Source: Wuchereria bancrofti (taxonomy: Eukaryota; Nematoda; Chromadorea; Rhabditida; Onchocercidae). From it: a stretch of DNA of 64,000 nt. The position numbers and the translations under genes are program-made. The stretch is from the NCBI GenBank assembly GCA_005281725.1, contig SSBO01000012.1, positions 18,786,458 through 18,850,457 on the forward strand, in the 5' to 3' direction. A model generated the notes under the pieces. That model was not told the origin of the DNA. It did no database searches and was given only the letters and a program-made list of their open reading frames with translations. Positions 39,042 through 51,040 of this stretch are shown piece after piece. Each line of letters begins with the position of its first letter. Position 1 is the stretch's first letter.

Positions 39042-41196
39042 AATATAGATAAGTGGAAAATAATACTAATATTAAGGAAAATTTTGAAATTGAAATAAAC
39101 TGTTTTGTTAATTGCTTTATTAATTATTATATACATATGTAAAATTATTTCATGAAATGAATAGGAAAATTTAAATATCATTGGAATAAATGTATCAGTG
39201 AAATGAAATTGCAGTTGTCATTAAAGAAAGATAATGCTGACAAACGAGTTTTTTCTTTTTCTTTTTTCTTTCCTTTTTTTTTTGCTAACAAATTTTGAAC
39301 TGTCATCTTTTGGCGCACAATTTATCACTTTTTTTTTTCATTTTTTAAACAGTAGAAAAAAGAATAATAAATAGCAACATGAAAATAGTGCAAAGTCCTA
39401 CTTTAGCTAAATGCATGATAATAAATTATAATTTGTTAGTCTTAAAATTAAAACAAAAAAAAGGGAACATTTCATTTCAGCAATATTTAGATATTTCGTA
39501 TCAAATGAATTACCATTAGTCGTTCATAGATCTTTATAATATCAAAACATGCAATTGCAATAAATGTGCAATTGCTTCTTTTAAATTAGTGGGAGCATAA
39601 ATGGCAGAGAATTTTTGTGAATTTTCTTATTTTTAAAATTTGTTGAACTATCTGCTTTTGCATGCGTCTGCATCTGTGTACTGTACGGAGCGCCTCAAAA
39701 TGTAGTAGCATTTGAGTGAATGAATGATAGGAAAAATGAAAAATTCAGCTGAACTAAATCAATAGTTTTAATATAAAATAAAAATTTTTTATATCAAAAA
39801 TTAATTGTAAGCAAAACTTCATGCAACGTATTAATATACAAATATTTACATAATAATATATTAAAATTGTCAGTATTTTCTATCAATAAAATAATATTTT
39901 ATTTTTTTCTAATAAAAATTATTCTTCCTTTTTTGACAAAAAAATGATGAGAAAAAAGAAAAAAATACAAGTTTTACATATCTGATATTACATAAAATAT
40001 AAATATCATAATAGTAATAATAATCATTTTAGTATTATTTCTTATGAAAGAAAGTAGCCCATAGTTATTTATATAGTAAATTATTAAAAGTTACTTGACT
40101 TTTCTATTGATTGAAGAATTTCTTTCTGCAAAATTTCTATATGACTAAAGACAACACAAAAATTAAAAAAAAAGTTTCCTCTTCCCAATTTTTTCCCAGC
40201 TTAATTTTTTTGTCCTACACTTTTTTCCTTCTTTTTAGTATGACTGAATACGTTTTCTTCGCTGTGACAATTCCATTTCAAAAATTTTGCTTCTCCCAAG
40301 TTTAATATAAAAAGGAATTAGGAAAAAGCACGAACAATATTTATTAACCTTTTATGTTTTACAAAACGAAAATTAGCAATTTAGCAAATTTTAATTGTTT
40401 TATGATTTTAAATTGATAAGAACCTGCTTACCCTTTCCTGTTGTTTCCATTAACTCAATTTTTCCAGCTAACTTTTTTAGACCAAAAATTTGTTCGTGTT
40501 CAAAATTTCAAATTTATTGTAAAGAATTCCTTAATTTGTTCTTTTTTTCTAATCTTATCAGTTTATCTGTTTTAATTTCAAATAGTGTCTTTTGCAGCTT
40601 GCGAAATGAAAAGTATAATCCAAAACTTCAGCGCGCAGTTGTGCTTTGCCGCTGCTGCTAAAATAATATATTTCGGGCACCTTTTCGGACAAAAAAAAAG
40701 CGAAAAGAAGGGAATAAAGGACAAATCATTTGCAAGGTTCCATTTTACAAATAAGTTACATTAATATATCGCATTTTAAAATTTGAAATATATACAATTC
40801 ATATTATTTGGTAATAAAATTAAATTTATATTATTTAAAAAAAGAATTGTTTCATCACATTTTACAGTTGAAAAATTGAAAATTTTTAAAACTTTTGTAT
40901 AATTGCAGTTATAACTTAATTGTTTTTTCTTCGAATACAATGGCTAAAATAATTTGTGATAACAATTTACTATTACTTTATTTCTGATATCGTAATAGTA
41001 ACATGTGACATATTATTATATTACAATGATATTGCAAATTTTGGGTAAATAAAAATTCAATTTGTTAAAAAGACAGCAATAAAAACAAAGAACGACGACG
41101 GTAGTAGAAATATTCATGTAATAAAATAATTAATAAAAGCAGCACGAAGTATTGAAAATAAAATGAAGTAATTCCATAATAATGTTGTAGTAGTAT

Positions 41197-44100
41197 TTAA
41201 TGATAAGTACTGTTATCACATGACGATATATTATTGTGCACAGTATTATCATATTGATTACGCCTCCATCGTATAATATATCGCGAACTAATTATAATGA
41301 CAAGTATTAAAGTAATAATACCAAAATAACCACCGTATACGAGGAACTAAAAATAATGAATGATTCATCGACCATATATTTGTTATATAGTTTACATGGC
41401 TTGTTAATCAATCGATGATCGAGTAGCGAAACAATTTGATAAGAGATTGGGGTAATCGGAAAAAAAATCAAATAAAAGTTATAAAATTAGAAATGAAATG
41501 ATTGTTAAACAATTAAATTATAAATGTGATAAGCAGCAATATCAAATTCTCGAATAAATTTTAATAACTTTAAGAATTGTAATGAAGTAATTAGTTATAT
41601 GGAATTCACTAGCTTAAAGAAGTATAATAATCATAATTAAATAATAAAATCCATTAATTACTTATAGATTCGTTAGTAGTCACATTACATTATCAGCACA
41701 GTATGTGATAGCTATTACATGCACCTTAATTTTCAAATAATATTAGCACCAAAGAAAAAAGTTGAAACTATTTTGTTCTCAATATTCATTTCTCGTGCGT
41801 TTTTCATTCGTAGTAATGTAACATTTCACATTTTCAAATTAAGATCACACTTAACAAAATTTTTGCTCGAATTCAAGTATTAATTTAGTAAAATATTGGA
41901 AAAAGTAAAATATCTGATGACAAAACATTCACTTTGACACCACCTACCTCTAATTAATCTGTTTAATAACAAATTTCAAATTATTGTAGTTTCTATTGAA
42001 CAAAATACTAAATAATTTAGATAGCTACCTTAATTTTTCAATTATTTAAATGATATTAAAAGTAAAACCTGTTCCCGAATAGATAATGCAAAGCCATGTT
42101 TATCAGCAAATGCAAATGTAATTACTGTCTGTAGCAAAAGTGCCACAAATGTATTCAAACCAAAAACAAAACCATAACTTGCAGAGCTAAGCTCTGATGC
42201 AATTGTTGCACTAAAAAAAAATCTTTAAAAATTTATCAATGGCTTTCAAATTTATTATCACAATTGTAGCTTGCACAAGCATATCAATGTGATATTGATT
42301 GATTTTTGATCTCAGGAAATACCCAATTGAATATGACAACCAATTTTCGATTAATTAAACATGCTAATTATAACAATAATAATAATTAGTAATAACTAAT
42401 GCTAATTATAGAACCATTGTTTTGGTCGACTATCAATCAATCATTTGTTAAATTATCACATTTGCTATCAATATTTGATCAGAAATTACAATAACCAATG
42501 GTCTATTGATTGAAGATGATATTTATCAATGAATGGCAAACATGCTATTCATTTATCAAATTGTTAAAAACATTTTCCTAACTTTCATCATTTCAATTTA
42601 AAATACAAGCAAGTTAATTCCTAAATTTGACCCCAAAAAGTCGATTGGAATATAAAAAGAGAAATGAAAAACATTACTTTTCGCTACAAATTTCGGTAAA
42701 AAACGACTATAATAGTTAAAAAATAATTAAATCAATTAATAATTGATGAAACAAAGATAATTTGCAATAAAATGACTTATGACGAAAGAATTATATAAAA
42801 AAAGTGCTAGATCTTTAATTAATGAACAAGCCTAATTAAACAAAATAATCATTAAGCAGGAGAGGAAAATAGAAAATAATGAGTTTAACAATTGTTTAAA
42901 GAAGAAGGAAAATGTATATTTTACGTAACATTCTAATTCTGAAAAGAGAAATAAAAAAACCATTACATTGATTGTATTGATGCATTCAGTAATTATATAT
43001 TAGTAATGGATTTAATGAAATATTTCTTTTGTTTATATCTTACCATGCGGCAGTCATTAGAAGTGTATAAATAGCTGTGATAACGACATAAAGAATATAT
43101 GCAATAATAACTGATTTAATTTGTGACATAATAATTAAAAAAACAGCAATTATAATTGATGTAATTGAAAGTATTAATTCATCATGTACTGACCAATCTT
43201 TGTTAATGTATTGCAATGAAAATGATATTATTGCACCTGAAATTATGCTTATTACTTATTAGCATTACTTATTAATTTGATTATTTAATACTACTTTTTT
43301 AAAATCTTTGTGTTTAATTAATTTTTATTCATAAATGGAAAATTTCATTTTTGTTCAGTCAATTTCTTTTACTTCCCGCATTCCCCCATAATTTAATATA
43401 CCGATGAGTGTATTGATGCATTCAGTAATTCCATTGAAGTTATCTGAAATAATTTGCATTGTAGCCCATAGTGATTGTACATAATTTGTAATCTAAAAAA
43501 TTAACAAAACGAATTAGATTGAAAAATACAACAACAAATTTTTATTTTTCTTTACAACAACAAAATTTATTTTTCTAAATTTATATTTTAAAAATTTTCA
43601 CCTTTAAAACATTTATTTTGTAGCAATAGCTTTAGAATATATCATTTAATTCAATTCAGGTTGACATAATTTTAATTAAATTAACAATGGACACATCGAA
43701 ATTTAATTCAAAAGCAAAGAAGATGAAATCGCTTTCTAAACTGTCAGACCTGATAAAACCCACAACTGGTTAATGCCCACCATATACTCCATTTTAAAAC
43801 ATTTTTATTCCGTTTGAATATTTTAAGTTCACGCAAAATGAAATGGAAATATTCTTCCATCCTGTAAATGATATTTTCTTTAAGATCCACACTAAAGCAT
43901 TTATGAATATGCAATTTTTTATTTTTAAGCTTTTTTATATTCAAAAGTTTATCATTCCTGCTAATCCTCAAATTTAACAAACTTACATAATTGTTTTTAA
44001 TAATAACCAATTGCCAACGTCTTTACTAATCTTTTGTCTCCTTTCCTTTATTTATCAATGGATAATTATTTTAATTTTACTTCATCTTTCAAAAAAGTAC

Positions 44101-46260
44101 TGCATTTAACAAAAAAACTTCGACGCAGAACCTTTAAATGATACGAAAATTGTAATTAAAATAAAGAAGTGAAACCTTTCTTTGATATCTCTACTTTTTA
44201 CATCACTAGAATCCTTAACTTTCGCTGTTTTATCAGATGAAACTTCCGAAGTTTCTTTTTCTCGCGTATCATCCACTGCCTTTTTACTTTGGCTTTCAGC
44301 TTTGCTATTAATAATTTCTTTTGTTATGGGTGGAAAAGCGATCGCAGTTGGTATAATTACGCAAACTGCACCAAATGAAATCTGACATAATTGTTTAAAA
44401 AACCAATTAAAGTACACGAAGAAATCAAAAATCAGAAAAGCAAATGAAATGTGACATTTCTGCAAGAATTTTGCACATTTTAAATATTTAACAGCATTAA
44501 GGCTCTCCATATTTCTATTCCATAAATTAATTTATTAAAATTAAAGCAAAAATAGCACCTTTTTTAAAGTTAAATACATTGTTGAGTTGTCGATATTATC
44601 ATTGATAAGTAATGATTGGTTGTTATAAATATATTTATAATAAATGTATTATTTACAGTAATATCAGGTATTGCATCATCTGTTACTAATTATTATTTTA
44701 TTATAGATATAATCAAATTTTAAGCAACAAACATTTCCTGAAAATAATACCTGATTTAAAAGTAAATAGGATCCGTAATTAAATGAAATAAGAAATTGAG
44801 CTAAAATATAGGCAAAAAATCGACCAATTAGTGTTGCAGCGCGTGTATATGATGAAACTAACTTGTAATACTTCTTATCTACCATAAGAAACATATATGA
44901 TTCGTAGCCAAGTTCGCATGCTGATGCTATGCCTGCAATAAATTAATGCATTTATTAAGGACCTTTTTATTTCTCTTATTTAATCTAATTTTGATTCCAA
45001 GTTATCTCCAAATTACTAAATTCCAAATTAAATTAAATCAAATCAAATAACTTTTCAATTTATCAAATTTTATCGTTAACTGATTAGTTATGCTAAGCAA
45101 TTGAAGTGCAATAAAATATAAATTATTCAGAATTCAATGAAACTCAAGAAATTAATGAAATGATAAATGTTTGCGGACAATTTAAAAAGATTTGATTTTG
45201 ATCTTTGATCTTTTATTTTTTAGTACAAACTTGTTGTAAGCGTTTAAATCTTAGTGGCATCTGACCATACAGTTATAGCAGTATTAAAATAAATTTGTAT
45301 TACAATATCTTTAGAAAGGTTCAAATATATAACCTCTTCCAAATATCGAACTCTGATTTTTAAAATATATGCAATAATTAACTACTTGATTCTTTTTTTG
45401 TACTATGATTATTTGAAAAAATAAAATGATATAATTCTTAAACTGATACAATTCATTAATTTATTAGGCTTATTAAACCAATAATAACATTATAGTAATG
45501 TTAATAGTAATAGTGGTAACAAATGTTCCATCAATAAAGGAAATTTAGAAGATAAAGACTAAAGGTTAATGTTGTCAAAACTGCCGTTAAATTCTAAAAT
45601 GTCGTTTTCAAATAGTTTTTTTTTTTTTCATCTTTCTATGGCAAATAATTTCTTTTTCAATACCATTAGTAGCAAATGTCATAAAATGTTCAATAATTCT
45701 TATTTGAAAGATATTTGTAATAATTCAAATAAATTTCTTCTATTATGTTTTTTTTCAACTTCCTGTTTAGGTAAAAATTTAATTTCAAACAATAACTGAT
45801 AACATTTACCGAAAGCAATTTGCATAATTTGCATTTGCCATATTGTTTTACCCCATATTAATAGAATCCAGGTGAAACATAACGCCACCGCTTCCATTAT
45901 AACAATTGGCTTATATCGTAGTATATCAGTTAAGAAAAACGATGGAACCTTTAAAAACATTTCTTCTTTTTTGTTTTGATTGTTTATGTAAATAGTATCA
46001 ATAACAGTTTCGTTGTAACGCTAACTCGAGTAGAATACACTTTTACAGTATATTTGTCTATCACTTAGAGTGAAACAAATACTTACCAATGCAACTAGAT
46101 AAGAATAAGTCCAAAATGGATAAATTTCACTGTAAAGTTGAACATTAGTGAAATTTTTGGGTGGACTGATAAGATAAGGAGTGAGAAACGGTGTTGCTGG
46201 ACGGAACTCCTTGATTATACCAAATGCAGAAACAAGTACAATAATTAATTTCCAATGCAT
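41197..46260 (-). CDS. SLC19-family thiamine/folate-type transporter B
   Basis: Tandem paralogue of transporter A. Nine exons (5' to 3'): 46260-46087, 45948-45810, 44932-44751, 44381-44176, 43861-43750, 43492-43402, 43236-43044, 42210-42069, 41346-41197. Total 1389 nt, 462 aa. Exons 1, 2, 3, 6, 7 and 8 have exactly the same lengths as in A (174, 139, 182, 91, 193, 142 nt). The N-terminus shows [12 protein letters not shown], an NFT site and IYPFWTYSYL at the same residues as in A. Later come YKPIVIMEAV, SYTRAATLIGRFFAYI, FNGITECINTLIG and ADKHGFALSIREQ. The main differences are the larger charged loop in exon 4 (rich in K, E, S, D) and the C-terminal tail with RRNQYDN. All introns look GT-AG. 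Substrate unknown, perhaps different from that of A. Confidence 0.9.
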
Positions 46261-46274
46261 TATGGTAATAAATG

Positions 46275-46285
46275 CTGAAAATTTT
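46275..46285 (-). promoter_or_regulatory. Candidate spliced-leader acceptor before transporter B
   Basis: AAAATTTTCAG, a near-perfect nematode acceptor, ends 14 bases before the ATG of transporter B. It is also present in the contig copy near 47644-47654. Confidence 0.45.
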
Positions 46286-47511
46286 CTTAGAAAAATATTA
46301 TGTATTAAATCTTATTGTAATTCATTTTCTTCTTCTATAAACCTTTTATCACATAGAAAAGTTTATATATTAATTAGTGTTTGTTTAATTAAATACAAAT
46401 TTTTTTCCCTAATATTATACGAAATACATTGTAATAAGTTGACCACAATTATTAAACAATTTGAGTGCAATGATAATAAAAAAGTTTAATGAGTAAAATA
46501 ACATTTTCGAAAAAGCTTGGTTTTATATACTCGGTACGATAACGTCTGATTGAATTAATTGAAGAATTATGAAATACCTAATATATAATACGAAATTTAT
46601 AGAATAAAATGAAAGCAATAAAAAAAAGTCACCAATTTGTCAAACAGTTGCACTAAAATGAACAAAAACAAAATGAATGAAAAGGAACAAAATATTATCA
46701 AACAATCAGCTTTGAGCTGTATAGGTATAATTTGAATTAATTTCCATATTTCTTCATAAAATACAAATGTTGCAGATTGAAGTAATTATTTAAATTACTT
46801 GCGAAAAAAAAGAAAAACTTAGCATTAAATGTCAATTTTATCATTTCTTTCATTCGTGTTTTCATTAAAAAGCATTTTGAAACTAAACTAAAGTCACGCT
46901 ATTTCTTATTTGAATTCTTCACATTTTCAATTTTTATGCTAAAAATAACATTACACCACAAATTTCAGTGTATATTTTTCTTGATAAGAAAAAGCAACGA
47001 ATTTTTTTGACAGCAATGATAATGATAATCAATCATTGTTTTTATTATTGCTATATTTTCAAATCCTGCTCAATGTTTTCATTTCCTAAATTTGTTAAAC
47101 AATATGCAAACAAATAAGGTTGGTAAGCAAATAGTAAGTAATTACGCAAAGATTCTTACTATGTTTTATGAAAATTTCATAGGAATGAATGAAATGATAT
47201 AAATGGTAAGATAGTTAACACTCTCGCGAATTCACCGTGAATTCTCACTTTAACCATTAAAAAAAAGCTATTTAATGAATTATTTGAAAAATATTTAAAA
47301 ATGTCAACGGTAATGGAAATTAAAACAACTCGTGAAGGTGATGATAACTCATATAATATTTATAACACCGAAATTGAGCTTTATTTACAACTTCTTTTAC
47401 CGTATAATACACTACCTGCTTAGGTATCAATCATATTTTTTTTACAATTGCATCAATCAACTCTGTTTAAGTAAAATTACAGTTATTTCTTAAAATAATC
47501 AAAAGGTGAGA
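46286..47511. other. Upstream intergenic DNA of transporter B
   Basis: No gene is supported. It holds a 17-bp inverted repeat at 47228-47244. This sequence, with the 3' part of exon 1, is repeated at 47513-48880. Confidence 0.6.
47228..47244. repeat. 17-bp inverted repeat, possible protein-binding site
   Basis: GAATTCAC and GTGAATTC flank one central base, perfectly paired. It lies about 970 bases upstream of the transporter B start. The copy is at 48597-48613. Function is unknown. Confidence 0.4.
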
Positions 47512-47512
47512 N
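47512..47512. other. Contig join (N); 46144-47511 repeated
   Basis: The right contig restarts inside exon 1 of transporter B (47513-47629 is the exon fragment) and matches 46144-47511 through 48880 before going on. Confidence 0.9.
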
Positions 47513-47629
47513 ATTAGTGAAATTTTTGGGTGGACTGATAAGATAAGGAGTGAGAAACGGTGTTGCTGGACGGAACTCCTTGATTATACCAAATGCAGAA
47601 ACAAGTACAATAATTAATTTCCAATGCAT
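47513..47629 (-). CDS. Transporter B exon 1, redundant fragment
   Basis: The 5' part of exon 1 with the ATG at 47629 is cut off by the contig start. It is identical to 46144-46260. Not a third transporter. Confidence 0.85.
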
Positions 47630-48880
47630 TATGGTAATAAATGCTGAAAATTTTCTTAGAAAAATATTATGTATTAAATCTTATTGTAATTCATTTTCTT
47701 CTTCTATAAACCTTTTATCACATAGAAAAGTTTATATATTAATTAGTGTTTGTTTAATTAAATACAAATTTTTTTCCCTAATATTATACGAAATACATTG
47801 TAATAAGTTGACCACAATTATTAAACAATTTGAGTGCAATGATAATAAAAAAGTTTAATGAGTAAAATAACATTTTCGAAAAAGCTTGGTTTTATATACT
47901 CGGTACGATAACGTCTGATTGAATTAATTGAAGAATTATGAAATACCTAATATATAATACGAAATTTATAGAATAAAATGAAAGCAATAAAAAAAAGTCA
48001 CCAATTTGTCAAACAGTTGCACTAAAATGAACAAAAACAAAATGAATGAAAAGGAACAAAATATTATCAAACAATCAGCTTTGAGCTGTATAGGTATAAT
48101 TTGAATTAATTTCCATATTTCTTCATAAAATACAAATGTTGCAGATTGAAGTAATTATTTAAATTACTTGCGAAAAAAAAGAAAAACTTAGCATTAAATG
48201 TCAATTTTATCATTTCTTTCATTCGTGTTTTCATTAAAAAGCATTTTGAAACTAAACTAAAGTCACGCTATTTCTTATTTGAATTCTTCACATTTTCAAT
48301 TTTTATGCTAAAAATAACATTACACCACAAATTTCAGTGTATATTTTTCTTGATAAGAAAAAGCAACGAATTTTTTTGACAGCAATGATAATGATAATCA
48401 ATCATTGTTTTTATTATTGCTATATTTTCAAATCCTGCTCAATGTTTTCATTTCCTAAATTTGTTAAACAATATGCAAACAAATAAGGTTGGTAAGCAAA
48501 TAGTAAGTAATTACGCAAAGATTCTTACTATGTTTTATGAAAATTTCATAGGAATGAATGAAATGATATAAATGGTAAGATAGTTAACACTCTCGCGAAT
48601 TCACCGTGAATTCTCACTTTAACCATTAAAAAAAAGCTATTTAATGAATTATTTGAAAAATATTTAAAAATGTCAACGGTAATGGAAATTAAAACAACTC
48701 GTGAAGGTGATGATAACTCATATAATATTTATAACACCGAAATTGAGCTTTATTTACAACTTCTTTTACCGTATAATACACTACCTGCTTAGGTATCAAT
48801 CATATTTTTTTTACAATTGCATCAATCAACTCTGTTTAAGTAAAATTACAGTTATTTCTTAAAATAATCAAAAGGTGAGA

Positions 48881-49917
48881 AAAGAAAAAAAAATTGAATA
48901 ACAAGCTTGAGCATAAAGCTCATATCAAAGTACATTCATTACCAATATTATAAATACAACTGAATTAACTACAAGTTTTAATTCATTCTAGACCTTAAAT
49001 ATGTAAATGTTTGAGTATAAATGAAACAATTCAGTTCAATAAGCATAAACACACGAATTGTAAATTGTTTAATTTCACTGATCTTTCTAAGTCATAACTT
49101 CGGTAGTCTTATCGATGAGACATCAAAATTGTTATCTTATTTTGATCTTCTTTTGTCCAATGAAACATTTTCACTCATTCTCATTCACTACCACTAAACT
49201 TGTACTTTCTCATTAATAGCGCTTAGGTTAATGAAATGAATGGAATGGAATAAATGAATGAATCCCTATTACTCGTCCTCCTAACCGTTTCCCTCTAACG
49301 CCACCTAAGCGCGCCCTAACACCACCGTCCTCCAGCCCGTCGACCCGATGTAATAGTCATAATAAGAAATTGCTCTGCTTACACCGCTGAGAGCGCCTCT
49401 TTGTTGAGATCAAATCCACATCGTTAATTTGCTCTTTTATTATCTGGTTGCTCCTTTCCCATTTTTGTATTGCCTGTTAGGTTGACTCCTTTATTAGCAC
49501 CCTCCCTTGTTTCTTTATTAACAATAAGATCCTTTATACACTACATACAATCCCTTTCTTTAGTTACTGTACTAATACTTTCGGCCTATTTGCCGACACC
49601 GCAATGGATTGCATGGATATCACAACTTACAATGGGTTGTCTAGACATCGAAAATGGGTGGCAACTATATTGGTTACAATTGACATTAAATGGTGGATGC
49701 TCATAGCATAGGATTGTTATAAGATCAAAGGTCAGCTAAACGAGTGTGATGCATTGCAAAGGAAATTATAACGGATTAAGCATTATTAACATTTATTTAG
49801 AGCTTCGCGGTATTGAAATTCACGACATGCTAATTAAATTATTTTGCTTAGTATTTATCTTACCTTCTATTTTTTTTATTTTTATTTCCATTTGGTTTAT
49901 TGATTTTGTTTTTGTAG
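48881..49917. other. Intergenic DNA with a locally GC-rich block
   Basis: About 49265-49350 is clearly richer in C and G than the rest of the window. A plus-strand ORF from 49254 starts MNESLLLVLLTVSL, which looks like a signal peptide, and then stops. Open frames at 49470-49706 and 49746-49970 have no recognised motif, though the tail of the second runs into the fibulin-like exon at 49918. Possibly the 5' part of the decayed gene that follows. Confidence 0.4.
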
Positions 49918-50728
49918 AAACGAAAGAAAATTTACCAAATGTAAAATTAATTAGATTTGATGAAGATTAGGGCGCATGTGCACCAGGTTACTGTCAGGGT
50001 ATTTGATTTACTTTAAAAAGTAAAACTATACCAAATATATTGGCTTAGATTCATAATAATACAAATTCAAATCTTAGTTTATTTGATTAAATATGCAAAG
50101 ATTTTAGATCGAAAATAAATGACCGTATTTCTAATCATAAAAAATATACAATACTTTTGATATTAGCATTCTTTTCAAATCGTTTACGATTGAAATTGAA
50201 AATTGAAATTTCAATTGTTTTACAAATAATTAGTCGAATAAACTTTTCGTGTGAAAAATTCTTTCAAAAACATTTTTGCTTACTTTGAATAGCGCTTTCA
50301 TATTTTGATAATTTTAAGATATTAACGAATGTATATTCAATTTACCATGCAATTATGAATGTGAAAATATTGAAAGTAGTTATAAAAGTTTATGTCCAGA
50401 AGGTTATACAATTGAGTAGAATAATTGTGCTGGTAAATTTATATTTAGAAATATTTAAATTTTCTTTTTTGTAACAATATAGCAATTCTTATTACTTAAA
50501 TGTTAAATAGTTGTCTCATTCGAATTATTTTAAAAAAAATGGAAGTAAAAAATCTTAACTATAAACTTTTCAGTTAAATTATTGTGAAAGAAAATTATTG
50601 TACTTAATTATTGTTAATATTGTTTGAAATCATTTTTAGATTTGTTTAAAAAATCGGAAAGAAAAAAAAAGTAAAAGTTTTATCCCTTTCCTAATAGGCT
50701 TAAGAATACTCGTTGTGTTTTGTTTTCC

Positions 50729-50750
50729 CTCTCTCTGTCTTTCTCTCTCT
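50729..50750. repeat. CT-rich simple repeat
   Basis: A CTCTCTCTGTCTTTCTCTCTC tract in an intron of the decayed fibulin-like gene. It is copied at about 52372 and 54026. Confidence 0.6.
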
Positions 50751-51039
50751 TATAATTATTTTCCGTACAATTAAAAATTTTTTTGTATGTAAAAGAATGT
50801 ATTCAATTCTTAATAAATCAATTTTAAAAAATGAAATGGAAATAGTTTGCGTTGGGAAATTAAGTGAAAATCATTTGGTTTAAAAAAAATTAATTAAAAA
50901 ATAAGAAAACTAAAAATCAAAAAAAGTAGTTTACTTTTAAAATTATATTTGTTTGTTATACTTTGCAGATATAGGTGAATGCTCATCTGATCCATGCTTA
51001 ACTAATGAATTATGTTTTAATCAATTAGGAAGTTATGAA

Positions 51040-51040
51040 N
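51040..51040. other. Contig join (N); 49398-51039 repeated
   Basis: The right contig repeats 49398-51039 as 51041-52682, then completes the EGF exon that the left contig cut at 51039. Redundant exon copies are at 51561-51641 and 51962-52075. Confidence 0.9.

Larger units (their letters stand above)
37232..41196. other. Intergenic DNA between the two SLC19 genes
   Basis: No gene is supported. About 1.1 kb is written twice (37918-39040 and 39042-40093) because of a contig overlap. Short plus-strand open frames at 40111-40661 show no splice context or motif. An AT microsatellite lies near 37814-37840. The region should hold the promoter of A and the 3' UTR of B. Confidence 0.6.

Noticed and set aside
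40111..40661. Plus-strand open frames of 64 and 88 codons between the SLC19 genes
   Set aside because: Phe/Ser/Leu-rich products typical of T-rich DNA, with no start context, splice partner or motif.
46181..46489. Plus-strand 102-codon open frame (copy at 47550-47858)
   Set aside because: Antisense to transporter B exon 1 and its 5' flank. The minus strand has the family signatures.
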